Virus record (IMG/VR): IMGVR_UViG_3300005290_000038 | Coordinates: 1-53,754 of that record | Strand: one strand, 5' to 3' | Origin: a virus | Length of the DNA stretch: 53,754 nt | Shown here: positions 46,697 to 53,622 of the stretch, in pieces | How the letters are laid out: the number at the start of each line of letters is the position of its first letter | Position numbering within the stretch: position 1 is the stretch's first letter | Notes under the pieces: model-generated | Databases searched by the model: none | The model's input: the letters and a program-made list of their open reading frames with translations, nothing else | Told to the model about the DNA's origin: nothing | Made by a program: the position numbers and the translations under genes

Positions 46697-48927
46697 CCAC
46701 CAGCTATACAGACTTTCTCAACAACAAGCGCATCACGGTTGCTCCGTCTGGCTTCGACGTGGACACGCTCAACTCGATGCTGTTTGAGTTCCAGCGGGAC
46801 ATTGCTGAGTGGTCACTGCGACGTGGGAAATCTGCGATATTTGCTGACTGCGGGTTAGGCAAGACCCCAATGCAGTTAGCCTGGGCCGATCAGGTGGTAC
46901 CACGGTTAAACAAACCAGTGTTGATTCTTGCGCCACTAGCGGTGTCGCATCAAACGGTGAGAGAGGCAGACAAGTTTGGCATCGAGGCGTCGGTGGCCGT
47001 ATCAGGCGCCGATGTAAAAGGTGCCGGTATCTACGTGACCAACTATGAGAAGCTCCACCACTTTGATCCGTCTGTATTCGGCGGCGTGGTGCTGGATGAG
47101 TCATCGATCCTCAAGTCCTACAGCGGCGCTACCCGTAACGCGTTGGTCCAATCGTTTACCGCTACTCCGATGCGCCTTTGTGCCACAGCCACCCCTGCGC
47201 CAAACGATTACATGGAACTTGGCAATCACAGTGAGTTTCTAAGCATGTTGACCCGCACTGAAATGCTCTCTACGTTCTTTGTGCACGATGGCGGCGACAC
47301 GTCCAAGTGGCGGCTTAAGGGCCATGCCGAGGAAGAATACTGGAAGTGGGTTTGCGGTTGGGCGGTGATGCTGCGCAGACCATCAGATCTTGGCTACTCC
47401 GACGATGGATTTGCGCTGCCGCCACTCAACATGATCCATCACATTGTCAAGTCCGACAAACAGCCTGACGGATTCCTGTTCACGGTTGAGGCGAACACGC
47501 TTACTGAACGCCGGGACGCACGCCGTGATTCATTACGTGAACGGGTAGAGATGGCGGCACAGATCGTTGCCACAAAATCGGACGAGCCGTGGATGGTGTG
47601 GTGTGACCTGAACGCCGAGGCCGATCTGGCTGAGAGGTTAATACCCGGCGCATTGCAGGTTAGTGGGTCACAAAAGGATGAGGTTAAAGAGGAGCGCATG
47701 TTAGCGTTCTCATCCGGCGAACTGCACACGCTGGTCAGCAAGCCAAGTATCGCAGGTTACGGAATGAACTGGCAGCATTGTGCCAACGTGGCCTATGTGG
47801 GCCTGAGCGACAGTTACGAAAAGTTCTACCAGTCAATCCGCCGCTTCTGGCGCTTTGGACAAACACAGCCAGTCAACTGCCATGTGGTTACCGCAGAAGC
47901 CGAAGGGGCGGTGGTGCGCAACATCGAGCGCAAGGAAGCCGACGCGATGAACATGGCGCGAGAGATGGTGAAACACATGAGCGTGTACAACAAGGAGGCA
48001 TTGTGTGGAATGGGCCAGCACCGTGACGGCTACAAACAACAAGTAGAGCGCGGTGAAAACTGGACGCTGCATTTAGGTGACTGCGTAGATGTTACCCGAG
48101 AGCTTGAATCTGATTCCGTTCACTACTCAGTGTTCAGCCCGCCGTTTGCCTCGCTCTATACCTACTCGGCTTCGGAGCGCGACATGGGAAACGCTCGCAC
48201 TCACGCCGAGTTCTATCAGCATTTCGAGTTTCTGATTGCTGAACTGTATCGGATACTCATGCCGGGACGCTTACTCTCATTCCACTGCATGAACCTGCCA
48301 TCAAGCAAGGAGCGTGATGGGGTGATTGGCATCCACGACTTTCGCGGCGATCTGATTCGCATGTTCCGTGCGGCAGGGTTCATCTATCACAGCGAAGTGG
48401 TAATCTGGAAAGACCCGGTGACCGCGATGCAACGGACAAAGGCGTTGGGGTTGCTACATAAGCAGTTGAAGAAAGATAGCTGTATGTCACGGCAGGGCAT
48501 ACCCGATTACCTCGTCACCATGCGTAAGGCCGGCGAGAATCCTGAACGAGTGACGCATACCAATGAGTCGTTCCCTGTGTCGCTGTGGCAGCGTTACGCA
48601 TCCCCGGTCTGGCATGACATTAACCCGTCTGACACGTTACAGCGTGAATCAGCGCGAGAGGATAAGGACGAGCGCCACATCTGCCCGCTACAGCTGCAGG
48701 TGATCGAGCGGGCGATTGATCTATGGACCAACCCCGGCGATCTGGTGCTCAGTGCTTTCGCCGGTATCGGCAGCGAAGGCTACGTGGCCCTGCAGCGAGG
48801 GCGGCGGTTCATCGGCATAGAGCTAAAGGAGTCATATTTCAAGCAGGCCTGTGCGAACCTAGCTAACGCTGAAGCAGCAATGGGACAAACGACATTGTTC
48901 AGCGGGGTAGTAGCATGCAGCAGGTGA
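46693..48927 (+). CDS. SNF2-type helicase fused to DNA methyltransferase
   Basis: This 744-residue fusion protein starts at ATG 46693 (ATGA with the upstream gene); a longer frame from 46639 is spurious. Residues 25-440 form an SF2/SNF2 helicase: FQRDIAEWSLRRGKSAIFAD, Walker A GLGKT (54-58), DESS box (135-138), TATPAPNDYMELGNHSEFL, and a late IRRFWRFGQTQPVNCH motif VI. The C-terminal domain has HLGDCVDV, SPPF (about 481) and, later, LSAFAGIGSEG (about 688). Motif IV before motif I indicates a beta-class N4/N6 methyltransferase. QTTLF near the C-terminus resembles a beta-clamp-binding motif. Confidence 0.88.
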   Translation: MTTSYTDFLNNKRITVAPSGFDVDTLNSMLFEFQRDIAEWSLRRGKSAIFADCGLGKTPMQLAWADQVVPRLNKPVLILAPLAVSHQTVREADKFGIEASVAVSGADVKGAGIYVTNYEKLHHFDPSVFGGVVLDESSILKSYSGATRNALVQSFTATPMRLCATATPAPNDYMELGNHSEFLSMLTRTEMLSTFFVHDGGDTSKWRLKGHAEEEYWKWVCGWAVMLRRPSDLGYSDDGFALPPLNMIHHIVKSDKQPDGFLFTVEANTLTERRDARRDSLRERVEMAAQIVATKSDEPWMVWCDLNAEADLAERLIPGALQVSGSQKDEVKEERMLAFSSGELHTLVSKPSIAGYGMNWQHCANVAYVGLSDSYEKFYQSIRRFWRFGQTQPVNCHVVTAEAEGAVVRNIERKEADAMNMAREMVKHMSVYNKEALCGMGQHRDGYKQQVERGENWTLHLGDCVDVTRELESDSVHYSVFSPPFASLYTYSASERDMGNARTHAEFYQHFEFLIAELYRILMPGRLLSFHCMNLPSSKERDGVIGIHDFRGDLIRMFRAAGFIYHSEVVIWKDPVTAMQRTKALGLLHKQLKKDSCMSRQGIPDYLVTMRKAGENPERVTHTNESFPVSLWQRYASPVWHDINPSDTLQRESAREDKDERHICPLQLQVIERAIDLWTNPGDLVLSAFAGIGSEGYVALQRGRRFIGIELKESYFKQACANLANAEAAMGQTTLFSGVVACSR
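48886..48900 (+). other. Candidate beta-clamp-binding pentapeptide
   Basis: These codons encode QTTLF about ten residues before the C-terminus of the helicase-methyltransferase. The sequence fits the clamp-binding pattern Q-x-x-L-F, and the phage encodes its own clamp two genes upstream. Confidence 0.5.
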
Positions 48928-49066
48928 TAAGGCCAATGAGACGATTGCCAGTGCGACTTGCGAGGATCGTGGCGAAGGACTCAAGCCCCGGCATGTGTAT
49001 CTCGACAATAGCGGGCGTTGCGTCTGTGGCAAGGGGCCGGATTTAAGTGAGAGGCGGATGAGATGA
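48915..49066 (+). pseudogene. Small zinc-ribbon gene missing one base after its start (or sequence error)
   Basis: The ATG at 48915 reads into a 43-codon frame of poor coding character. The -1 frame, open to TGA 49064, encodes ETIASATCEDRGEGLKPRHV and CVCGKGPDLSERRMR, and ends in ATGA coupling with the next gene. That frame lacks a usable start. One added G after ATG would give MAAGDKANETIASATCEDRG. This is the same defect as in the gene at 37041. Confidence 0.55.
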
Positions 49067-49146
49067 GTCCGCTAGTTATGTTCGGGCTTGGGTTCATCGC
49101 AGGGATATTAGCAATGATGATATTGATCGAAAGAAGCAAGAAGTGA
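49063..49146 (+). CDS. Single-span micro-membrane protein (27 aa)
   Basis: This tiny gene is coupled on both sides (ATGA at 49063, GTGA at 49143). The product is one transmembrane segment (MFGLGFIAGILAMMILI) with a short basic tail (ERSKK), predicting N-out/C-in insertion. Role unknown. Confidence 0.6.
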   Translation: MSPLVMFGLGFIAGILAMMILIERSKK

Positions 49147-49370
49147 TCCACTGCTCCAAACACCGTCACAAGTCCAAGGGTGCTGCTGAGGCACAGAAGC
49201 GGGCGTTAGTAGCGCGTGGAGGGGATTTGATGAACCCGGACACTCTTTGCACGTACCTCTGTCACCTCTGCGGGTTCTGGCACACAGGCCACAACGAGAT
49301 GCGGATTCGCCCTGAGCCAATGGTAGTGCTGCCGAAGTTGAGACGCGGGCCGGGACTGAGGAGAAAGTGA
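49143..49370 (+). CDS. Small zinc-ribbon protein, unknown
   Basis: This 75-residue protein starts at GTG in a 4-nt overlap. It has IHCSKHRHKSKGAAEAQKRA and YLCHLCGFWHTGHN, a Cys/His zinc pattern, and a basic C-terminus. Confidence 0.6.
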   Translation: MIHCSKHRHKSKGAAEAQKRALVARGGDLMNPDTLCTYLCHLCGFWHTGHNEMRIRPEPMVVLPKLRRGPGLRRK

Positions 49371-49585
49371 TGCCCGTCAAAACACCGCGCAGATTCAGCA
49401 TTGTTAGACCACGGCAGGCGATTGTGATTCCACTTGATGACTTGCGCCGTTTGATGCGCGAATTTATCAACGAGCATGAGACTGATGAAGACTTGAAAAC
49501 ATCATTGGACTGGACTTTTGAACTGTTCCTCCAGTGGTTGAGAAAGAAGAAGGAGCAAGAAAATGGCACGAAGCCCACTAACTGA
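49370..49585 (+). CDS. Small helical protein, unknown
   Basis: This 71-residue protein (MPVKTPRRFSIVRPRQAIVI, then LDDLRRLMREFINEHETDED and FELFLQWLRKKKEQ) starts at ATG 49370 one base inside the previous stop. The next gene begins 23 nt before its end. Confidence 0.6.
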   Translation: MPVKTPRRFSIVRPRQAIVIPLDDLRRLMREFINEHETDEDLKTSLDWTFELFLQWLRKKKEQENGTKPTN

Positions 49586-50069
49586 CACCATCACGCGCGT
49601 ACAGGGGATGATTACCTACGTGCGCGAGAACTTAAGCGACGAGGAGTGGAACCTGTTTCTGGATCTGGTTGCACCCGAGACGGTAGCGCCACCGAAAACG
49701 ACACGCAAGCGCAAGGCGACGAAGAAACCAGCATCCACCAACGGGAACAGTCGGCGAGGGTTGCCACACGCTGGGCCACGCTGTGTCTTTATGATGAACG
49801 ACGGGGAGCCGTGTACCGACGGTGAGCACAGTCCAATTCATAAGGAGAGCTTTGGCGATAGCTGGCACTCTTTTACGCCTGCCGCACCGACCATTGCACC
49901 TCGGGCGCACGGCCAATCGTCACGGAATGGACAGCGAGCGACTTGTAGTCAGTGCGGTGCCGATGTGAACGATAGCGCGCACGTTGACGCCGAGCGTGAC
50001 GACTTCCACCTCTTTACGATGTCGGTTGCGCCTGACAACGCTGCTGCTACCACTGCTTCAGGAGGTTAG
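49563..50069 (+). CDS. CxxC early protein, unknown
   Basis: This 168-residue protein has a helical N-terminus (TDTITRVQGMITYVRENLSD), a basic Lys/Arg/Thr linker, and CVFMMNDGEPCTDGEHSPIH. A late CSQCGADV completes a probable zinc-binding set. AAGGAGC precedes the ATG. Confidence 0.6.
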   Translation: MARSPLTDTITRVQGMITYVRENLSDEEWNLFLDLVAPETVAPPKTTRKRKATKKPASTNGNSRRGLPHAGPRCVFMMNDGEPCTDGEHSPIHKESFGDSWHSFTPAAPTIAPRAHGQSSRNGQRATCSQCGADVNDSAHVDAERDDFHLFTMSVAPDNAAATTASGG

Positions 50070-50073
50070 GACG

Positions 50074-50277
50074 ATGGCTAGAGTAACTGTGCGTGAAGAC
50101 CCACTTGGGGAGCAAATCGAGGCTGACTGGCAGACTTGCAGAGGTACTGCCTACGGTATGAGCAAGGCGAGTTTTGACCTCGGCTTTCGCATGGGCTGGC
50201 ATGCTCATAAGAAGGCAAAGAGACAGCGGCAGGCTAACACCAAGGAGCACGACGATGGAACCGACGACATTAGTTGA
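50074..50277 (+). CDS. Small early protein, unknown
   Basis: This 67-residue protein (MARVTVREDPLGEQIEADWQ; SFDLGFRMGWHAHKKAKR) starts after a strong GGAGG. It ends inside the next gene start region. No family recognised. Confidence 0.6.
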   Translation: MARVTVREDPLGEQIEADWQTCRGTAYGMSKASFDLGFRMGWHAHKKAKRQRQANTKEHDDGTDDIS

Positions 50278-50554
50278 TCCGTTGAAGCGCTGGTACGTGG
50301 TCACGCCCGAGTACGGTATCGTTATCCCCGTGCTCGACTTCGGACAAGGGCCGATTGAATACGGGCGTGACGTGATTGAAGTCGAAGCTGCCAACGCGCG
50401 TGACGCTGTTGCGCTAGGTGTTAAAGAGATGCTGCGCCACCGGTATGGAGTTCCAGCGCTACAGGATAAGTACGAGTGGTGCAAGATGGCCCAAGGTGAC
50501 GGCAGTAATCCGTTCGCGGGCGTGTTTGCCCAACCAGCAGGAGAATCACTATGA
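50255..50554 (+). CDS. Early protein, unknown
   Basis: This 99-residue protein has a beta-type N-terminus (KRWYVVTPEYGIVIPVLDFG), a DVIEVEAANARDAVALGVKE helix and KYEWCKMAQGDGSNPFAGVF. The ATG at 50255 follows AAGGAG; the longer frame from 50174 overlaps the previous gene. Confidence 0.6.
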   Translation: MEPTTLVDPLKRWYVVTPEYGIVIPVLDFGQGPIEYGRDVIEVEAANARDAVALGVKEMLRHRYGVPALQDKYEWCKMAQGDGSNPFAGVFAQPAGESL

Positions 50555-50742
50555 CGACTACCGACTACGTTGACCCCTACCCGCAACCTTTCGACTGGCC
50601 CAATGACTGGCCCCACGAGTACCCGGAACACTGGGCCACCGATGACGCGGCTGGACCGGTGTGCATCTGCGAGGATTCGTGGCTCCCGCTCCCCGACGGC
50701 AGGGCGATTAAGTGTCATGTGTGTGGAGCGGGGGAATGCTGA
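50551..50742 (+). CDS. Small zinc-ribbon protein, Trp/Pro-rich
   Basis: This 63-residue protein has a Pro/Trp/Tyr-rich N-terminus (YPQPFDWPNDWPHEYPEHW) followed by CIC and CHVCGAGEC, a probable zinc ribbon. Its start is ATGA-coupled. Confidence 0.6.
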   Translation: MTTTDYVDPYPQPFDWPNDWPHEYPEHWATDDAAGPVCICEDSWLPLPDGRAIKCHVCGAGEC

Positions 50743-50963
50743 GCAACGAGCAACCGCTGCCTGTCGCTAACGACTCTACACCTGTCTGGGAGCTGGTCAT
50801 TGCTGACATGCGTGAGCGTGACCACGTAGGCCGACAGCGATACGGAACGCCACTACAGACAAACAACGGACGCGATGCTTTGATTGACGCTTACCAAGAA
50901 GCACTGGATCTGGTGGTCTATCTTCGACAAGCGATTGAGGAGCGAAATGCAGGTACTCGATAA
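50736..50963 (+). CDS. MazG-like protein
   Basis: This 75-residue protein has VWELVIADMRERDHVGRQRY, then GRDALIDAYQEALDLVVYLR. This acidic helix pattern (ExxD within DAYQEALDLVVY) matches short MazG-like nucleotide pyrophosphohydrolase relatives often found beside ThyX in phages. It may adjust dNTP pools. It overlaps the thyX start. Confidence 0.65.
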   Translation: MLSNEQPLPVANDSTPVWELVIADMRERDHVGRQRYGTPLQTNNGRDALIDAYQEALDLVVYLRQAIEERNAGTR

Positions 50964-51639
50964 CGGATACGTCGAACTAGTTGAATCGTGGGGCAGTGAT
51001 GAACGGATCATTGAAGCCGCACGGATGAGCACGCAACAGGGGTTCAAAGGCTGGGGAACTACCGAGCAACCCGGTGATGAAAAGTTGCTGCGCTACCTCT
51101 GGATGCACAAGCACGCCACGCCGTTTGAGATGGCGGGAATGACGATTGAAGTTAAAGCTCCGATCTTCGTCTTCCGTGAGTGGCATCGCCATCGTACACA
51201 GTCGTACAACGAGATGAGCGCTCGCTATGCCCCGCTTCCCAACGAGAATTACGTTCCGAGCGTTGAGCGAATCGTAGACGGCGCAGCGTTGGCAGGAAAG
51301 AACAAACAGGCCGCCGCTGTTAACCACGCCGCAACTAGCGCCGACGCTCAACAGTGGCTCGCGGAGTTAAAGGTTCTCTATAGGCACGCGCAGCAAGTCT
51401 ACGATCTGGGGCTGGAATTAGGAGTACCGAAAGAAATTGCGCGGCTGCCCTGTCCTGTCGCTCGCTACAGTAAAATGCGGGCAAGTGCAAATCTACGTAA
51501 CTGGTTGCAGTTTCTAACGCTGCGAATGGATGTTGCGGCGCAGTGGGAGATTCGGCAATACGCCAACGCTGTTGGGGAGTTGATTATGCAGGCGTTTCCG
51601 AGAACGTGGACGCTGTTTATCGAGGGCCGTACCACCTGA
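50947..51639 (+). CDS. thyX: Flavin-dependent thymidylate synthase
   Basis: This 230-residue protein carries the ThyX signature RHRTQSYNEMSARY (residues 81-94) plus WMHKHATPFEMAGMTIEVKA. The late RASANLRNWLQFLTLR substrate-binding region is also present. It makes dTMP from dUMP using methylene-tetrahydrofolate, FAD and NADPH. The start MQVLDNGYVELVESWGSDER at 50947 is preferred to a longer frame from 50884 because the latter runs out of phase through the MazG-like gene. Confidence 0.95.
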   Translation: MQVLDNGYVELVESWGSDERIIEAARMSTQQGFKGWGTTEQPGDEKLLRYLWMHKHATPFEMAGMTIEVKAPIFVFREWHRHRTQSYNEMSARYAPLPNENYVPSVERIVDGAALAGKNKQAAAVNHAATSADAQQWLAELKVLYRHAQQVYDLGLELGVPKEIARLPCPVARYSKMRASANLRNWLQFLTLRMDVAAQWEIRQYANAVGELIMQAFPRTWTLFIEGRTT

Positions 51640-51663
51640 CCGAAAGGAGCATCGTCATCCCCC

Positions 51664-51852
51664 GTGACCACTTGCCGCAACTGTGACCACACCATCCCCG
51701 ACTACGCCGAGTGTCCATACTGCGCGCTGGCTCACGACGAGCTATTGGAACGCCTGCAAGACCGGGACGGCACAGCGACGATTGCCGAGGTTAGCGGTTG
51801 GGTGTGCTTCGGAGTTAGCGAGCCGTGTAGACCAGCGTGGAGAATCGCATGA
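51664..51852 (+). CDS. Small zinc-ribbon protein, unknown
   Basis: This 62-residue protein starts at GTG and has CRNCDHTIPDYAECPYC, a compact zinc ribbon at residues 4-20. AAAGGAG lies 15 nt upstream, which is far. Its stop overlaps the ATG of the next (frameshifted) gene. Confidence 0.6.
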   Translation: MTTCRNCDHTIPDYAECPYCALAHDELLERLQDRDGTATIAEVSGWVCFGVSEPCRPAWRIA

Positions 51853-52038
51853 TCTTTCAACTTCTCGGGCCACCGCGTAGAGGCGGTCACCGTGTGGTAC
51901 GGTCCCACTCTCAAGCAGGCGGTGACGGAACTGGTGGCTCGTGAGCCAGTGATTAACAGACCCCGGACCGTTGGACCAGTGTTTTCCGGCCCCCGGTACC
52001 CCGCCACCCTTCCTCGCAGGCCGTTCGCGTTACTTTGA
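51849..52038 (+). pseudogene. Frameshifted small gene after thyX (or sequence error)
   Basis: The ATG at 51849 (ATGA) reads ATG ATC TTT then stops after 31 poor codons. The +1 frame is open to TGA 52036 and encodes NFSGHRVEAVTVWYGPTLKQ, AVTELVAREPV and a Pro/Arg-rich end. Dropping one T from the TTT at 51855-51857 gives a clean protein of about 62 residues beginning MIFNFSGHRVEAV. Confidence 0.6.
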
Positions 52039-52294
52039 CAGGTTTCACGACGGTCTGCCGGTGGTGGGGTGATGGTGATAACGATCGGAGTTGTATTTGA
52101 GAATACTAAACAGTGCCCTTGCGAACACGCGATTGCCAGATATATATCAACGTAGAGAATCTGGTTTCATGCCTGTCCTGCGATAAACCGTGGAGGTTAC
52201 AGGCTAGAATTATCGAAGACAGCCCGTGAGGAGAACAATAACCAGCACACCTCGCAATCAACCCAACCCTCAACCTCTGAAAGGAGAAACTTTA
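52039..52294. other. Non-coding stretch before Cys-rich secreted protein
   Basis: I see no convincing gene. A 27-codon frame at 52072-52155 (with QCPCEHA) has only a weak ribosome binding site. The stretch contains a promoter candidate at 52119-52146 and would give a leader of about 140 nt. Confidence 0.45.
52119..52146 (+). promoter_or_regulatory. Promoter candidate for Cys-rich secreted protein
   Basis: TTGCGA (52119-52124), 16-nt spacer and TATATA (52141-52146). The surrounding TATATAT tract is the most AT-rich spot in this end of the early region. Confidence 0.45.
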
Positions 52295-52588
52295 ATGATT
52301 CGTTCGGTTCTAACCTTAACCATCGCTCTTGTATTCGTAGCCGCACTGGCCTTGTCCTCGCCTGTGTCGTCCGTGACCAGCGCGAGGGATCAACAGCTCA
52401 AGTCGTCACCTGTCGTTACTGCTCCGGCAAGCTGTGGCAGTGTGTGCTTGCAGAATTTCAACTCGTGCAAGCTGGCTTGCGGCGGCAACTCGGCCTGTAT
52501 TGCCCAGTGTCAGTCGGAGTACGACTGTTGCCTGATTCAGTGTCATGGCGGCAGTTGTCGCGTGGCCAGTGTGAAACAAAACAAATGA
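52295..52588 (+). CDS. Secreted Cys-rich protein with repeated CxxxC motifs
   Basis: This 97-residue protein has a signal peptide (basic MIR, hydrophobic SVLTLTIALVFVAALALS, likely cleavage near residues 21-27), a Ser/Thr-rich linker, and a 45-residue domain with ten Cys. Four CxxxC pairs are evident (CGSVC, CKLAC, CIAQC, CLIQC), spacing that would staple helical hairpins by disulfides outside the cytoplasm. AAAGGAG precedes the ATG. It has its own promoter region and is unlike the replication genes, so it may be an accessory (moron-type) gene acting at the cell envelope; that role is inference. Confidence 0.75.
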   Translation: MIRSVLTLTIALVFVAALALSSPVSSVTSARDQQLKSSPVVTAPASCGSVCLQNFNSCKLACGGNSACIAQCQSEYDCCLIQCHGGSCRVASVKQNK

Positions 52589-52715
52589 CCCCGACGCTCT
52601 ACCATTTCAATCAAAGGAGGACATGCTGAAGGATATAGTTTGAGATCGATGTGAAGCGCTGGCGGCGGGTGAGGCGGTGATGAATCGAAGCCCGCTGTTG
52701 GTGTGTTTAGGTAGG
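52589..52715. other. Convergent gap with strong RBS before a 6-codon frame
   Basis: A very strong AAAGGAGG precedes ATG 52623, but the frame ends after 6 codons. Reducing TTT (52639-52641) by one T would extend it to 18 codons (MLKDIVEIDVKRWRRVRR). No clear terminator is visible between the convergent genes. Confidence 0.4.
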
Positions 52716-53141
52716 CTATTCGTCAGAGTCGCCAATACGCGGCCTGTCGATCTCGGAGTAGCTGATACTATGAACGTCCAGCAGTCCCTTGAGCCGCTTC
52801 ATCTGGTACTCATGTAGCCTCAGGCGAATGTCCTTTTCGTTGTTGGCATTGCGCGAGTCCTCCAAATCCAGTATCAGGTCAGTCGCCTTGCGCTCCCAGT
52901 GATCGCGCTCATCTTGCAGACGCTCTGCTTTACTAAGCGCAGTAGTCGCGGCCTGAATGAGCGATACATCGGTGTTGATATTAATCTGCCGCGTCTCGGC
53001 GTGAAGTTTGGCAATCTCTACCGGCTCCCGCTTTCGCTTAAACCACACTGCGGTTAGCGTTGTGGCAACTGTAAGGAATGCTGTAAGCGCATTTGAGAGA
53101 AGCAGCCAGACGTGAGGAGTAGTAGAGGTTTCAGTCTGCAT
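52716..53141 (-). CDS. Membrane-anchored coiled-coil protein (spanin/holin-like layout)
   Basis: This 141-residue protein has one N-terminal transmembrane segment (WLLLSNALTAFLTVATTLTA, about residues 12-33), a basic KRKR stop and a long coiled coil (residues 40-120; LQDERDHWERKATDLILDLE). An inner-membrane spanin or other lysis-associated protein has this layout, and it is the last gene of the late minus-strand operon at this edge. No endolysin is visible to confirm. Confidence 0.55.
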   Translation of the reverse strand: MQTETSTTPHVWLLLSNALTAFLTVATTLTAVWFKRKREPVEIAKLHAETRQININTDVSLIQAATTALSKAERLQDERDHWERKATDLILDLEDSRNANNEKDIRLRLHEYQMKRLKGLLDVHSISYSEIDRPRIGDSDE

Positions 53142-53142
53142 C

Positions 53143-53622
53143 TCATCGGTCCAGTACCTGATTTAACTCTGCCAGCGTTTGGGCCAGTCGTTGCCGCTCG
53201 CGATCGTCTTCCTTGCGCGGCTTGATGATCATCTCCAGTATTGGATTAGCGCGTTTGCGTGGCCGGGCAGCACGAGGAAAGATGGTTGAACCGAGGCACT
53301 GGGCACTGTCTACTGGAAACGCCCGCCCGTAAGTCACTTGCTGGTAGCTGTAACGATCGGTGAGACAGGCGATGTCGGCTTCATCTTCAGAGGCGAAGAA
53401 TCCGGCATCTTCCAGCCATGTGAAGGTAACCTTGCTGCCGTCGATAGTTACCGAGGTGGCCGGTGGAATCTTGACCACCTTCAGGGAGAACTCGTTGAAT
53501 GGCTTGTAAACGAATCGGTGAAACAGCTTTTGCCACCACTTGGCGTTTGGGTCGAGCGTAGTCTTCCATTGCCTGACGGCGTAGATACATTCATCTACTT
53601 CCGGCAATCGCTGGGCGCTCAT
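53143..53622 (-). CDS. Late-region protein, unknown
   Basis: This 159-residue protein (IYAVRQWKTTLDPNAKWWQK; LFHRFVYKPFNEFSLKVVKI; GSKVTFTWLEDAGFFASEDE) has a basic helical C-terminus. Its ATG overlaps the stop of the upstream partial gene (TAATG). Probably tail- or lysis-associated by position only. Confidence 0.55.
   Translation of the reverse strand: MSAQRLPEVDECIYAVRQWKTTLDPNAKWWQKLFHRFVYKPFNEFSLKVVKIPPATSVTIDGSKVTFTWLEDAGFFASEDEADIACLTDRYSYQQVTYGRAFPVDSAQCLGSTIFPRAARPRKRANPILEMIIKPRKEDDRERQRLAQTLAELNQVLDR

Noticed and set aside
51732-52007. Minus-strand 91-codon frame after thyX
   Set aside because: It is antisense to the zinc-ribbon gene and the frameshifted gene, with no promoter or RBS on that strand.
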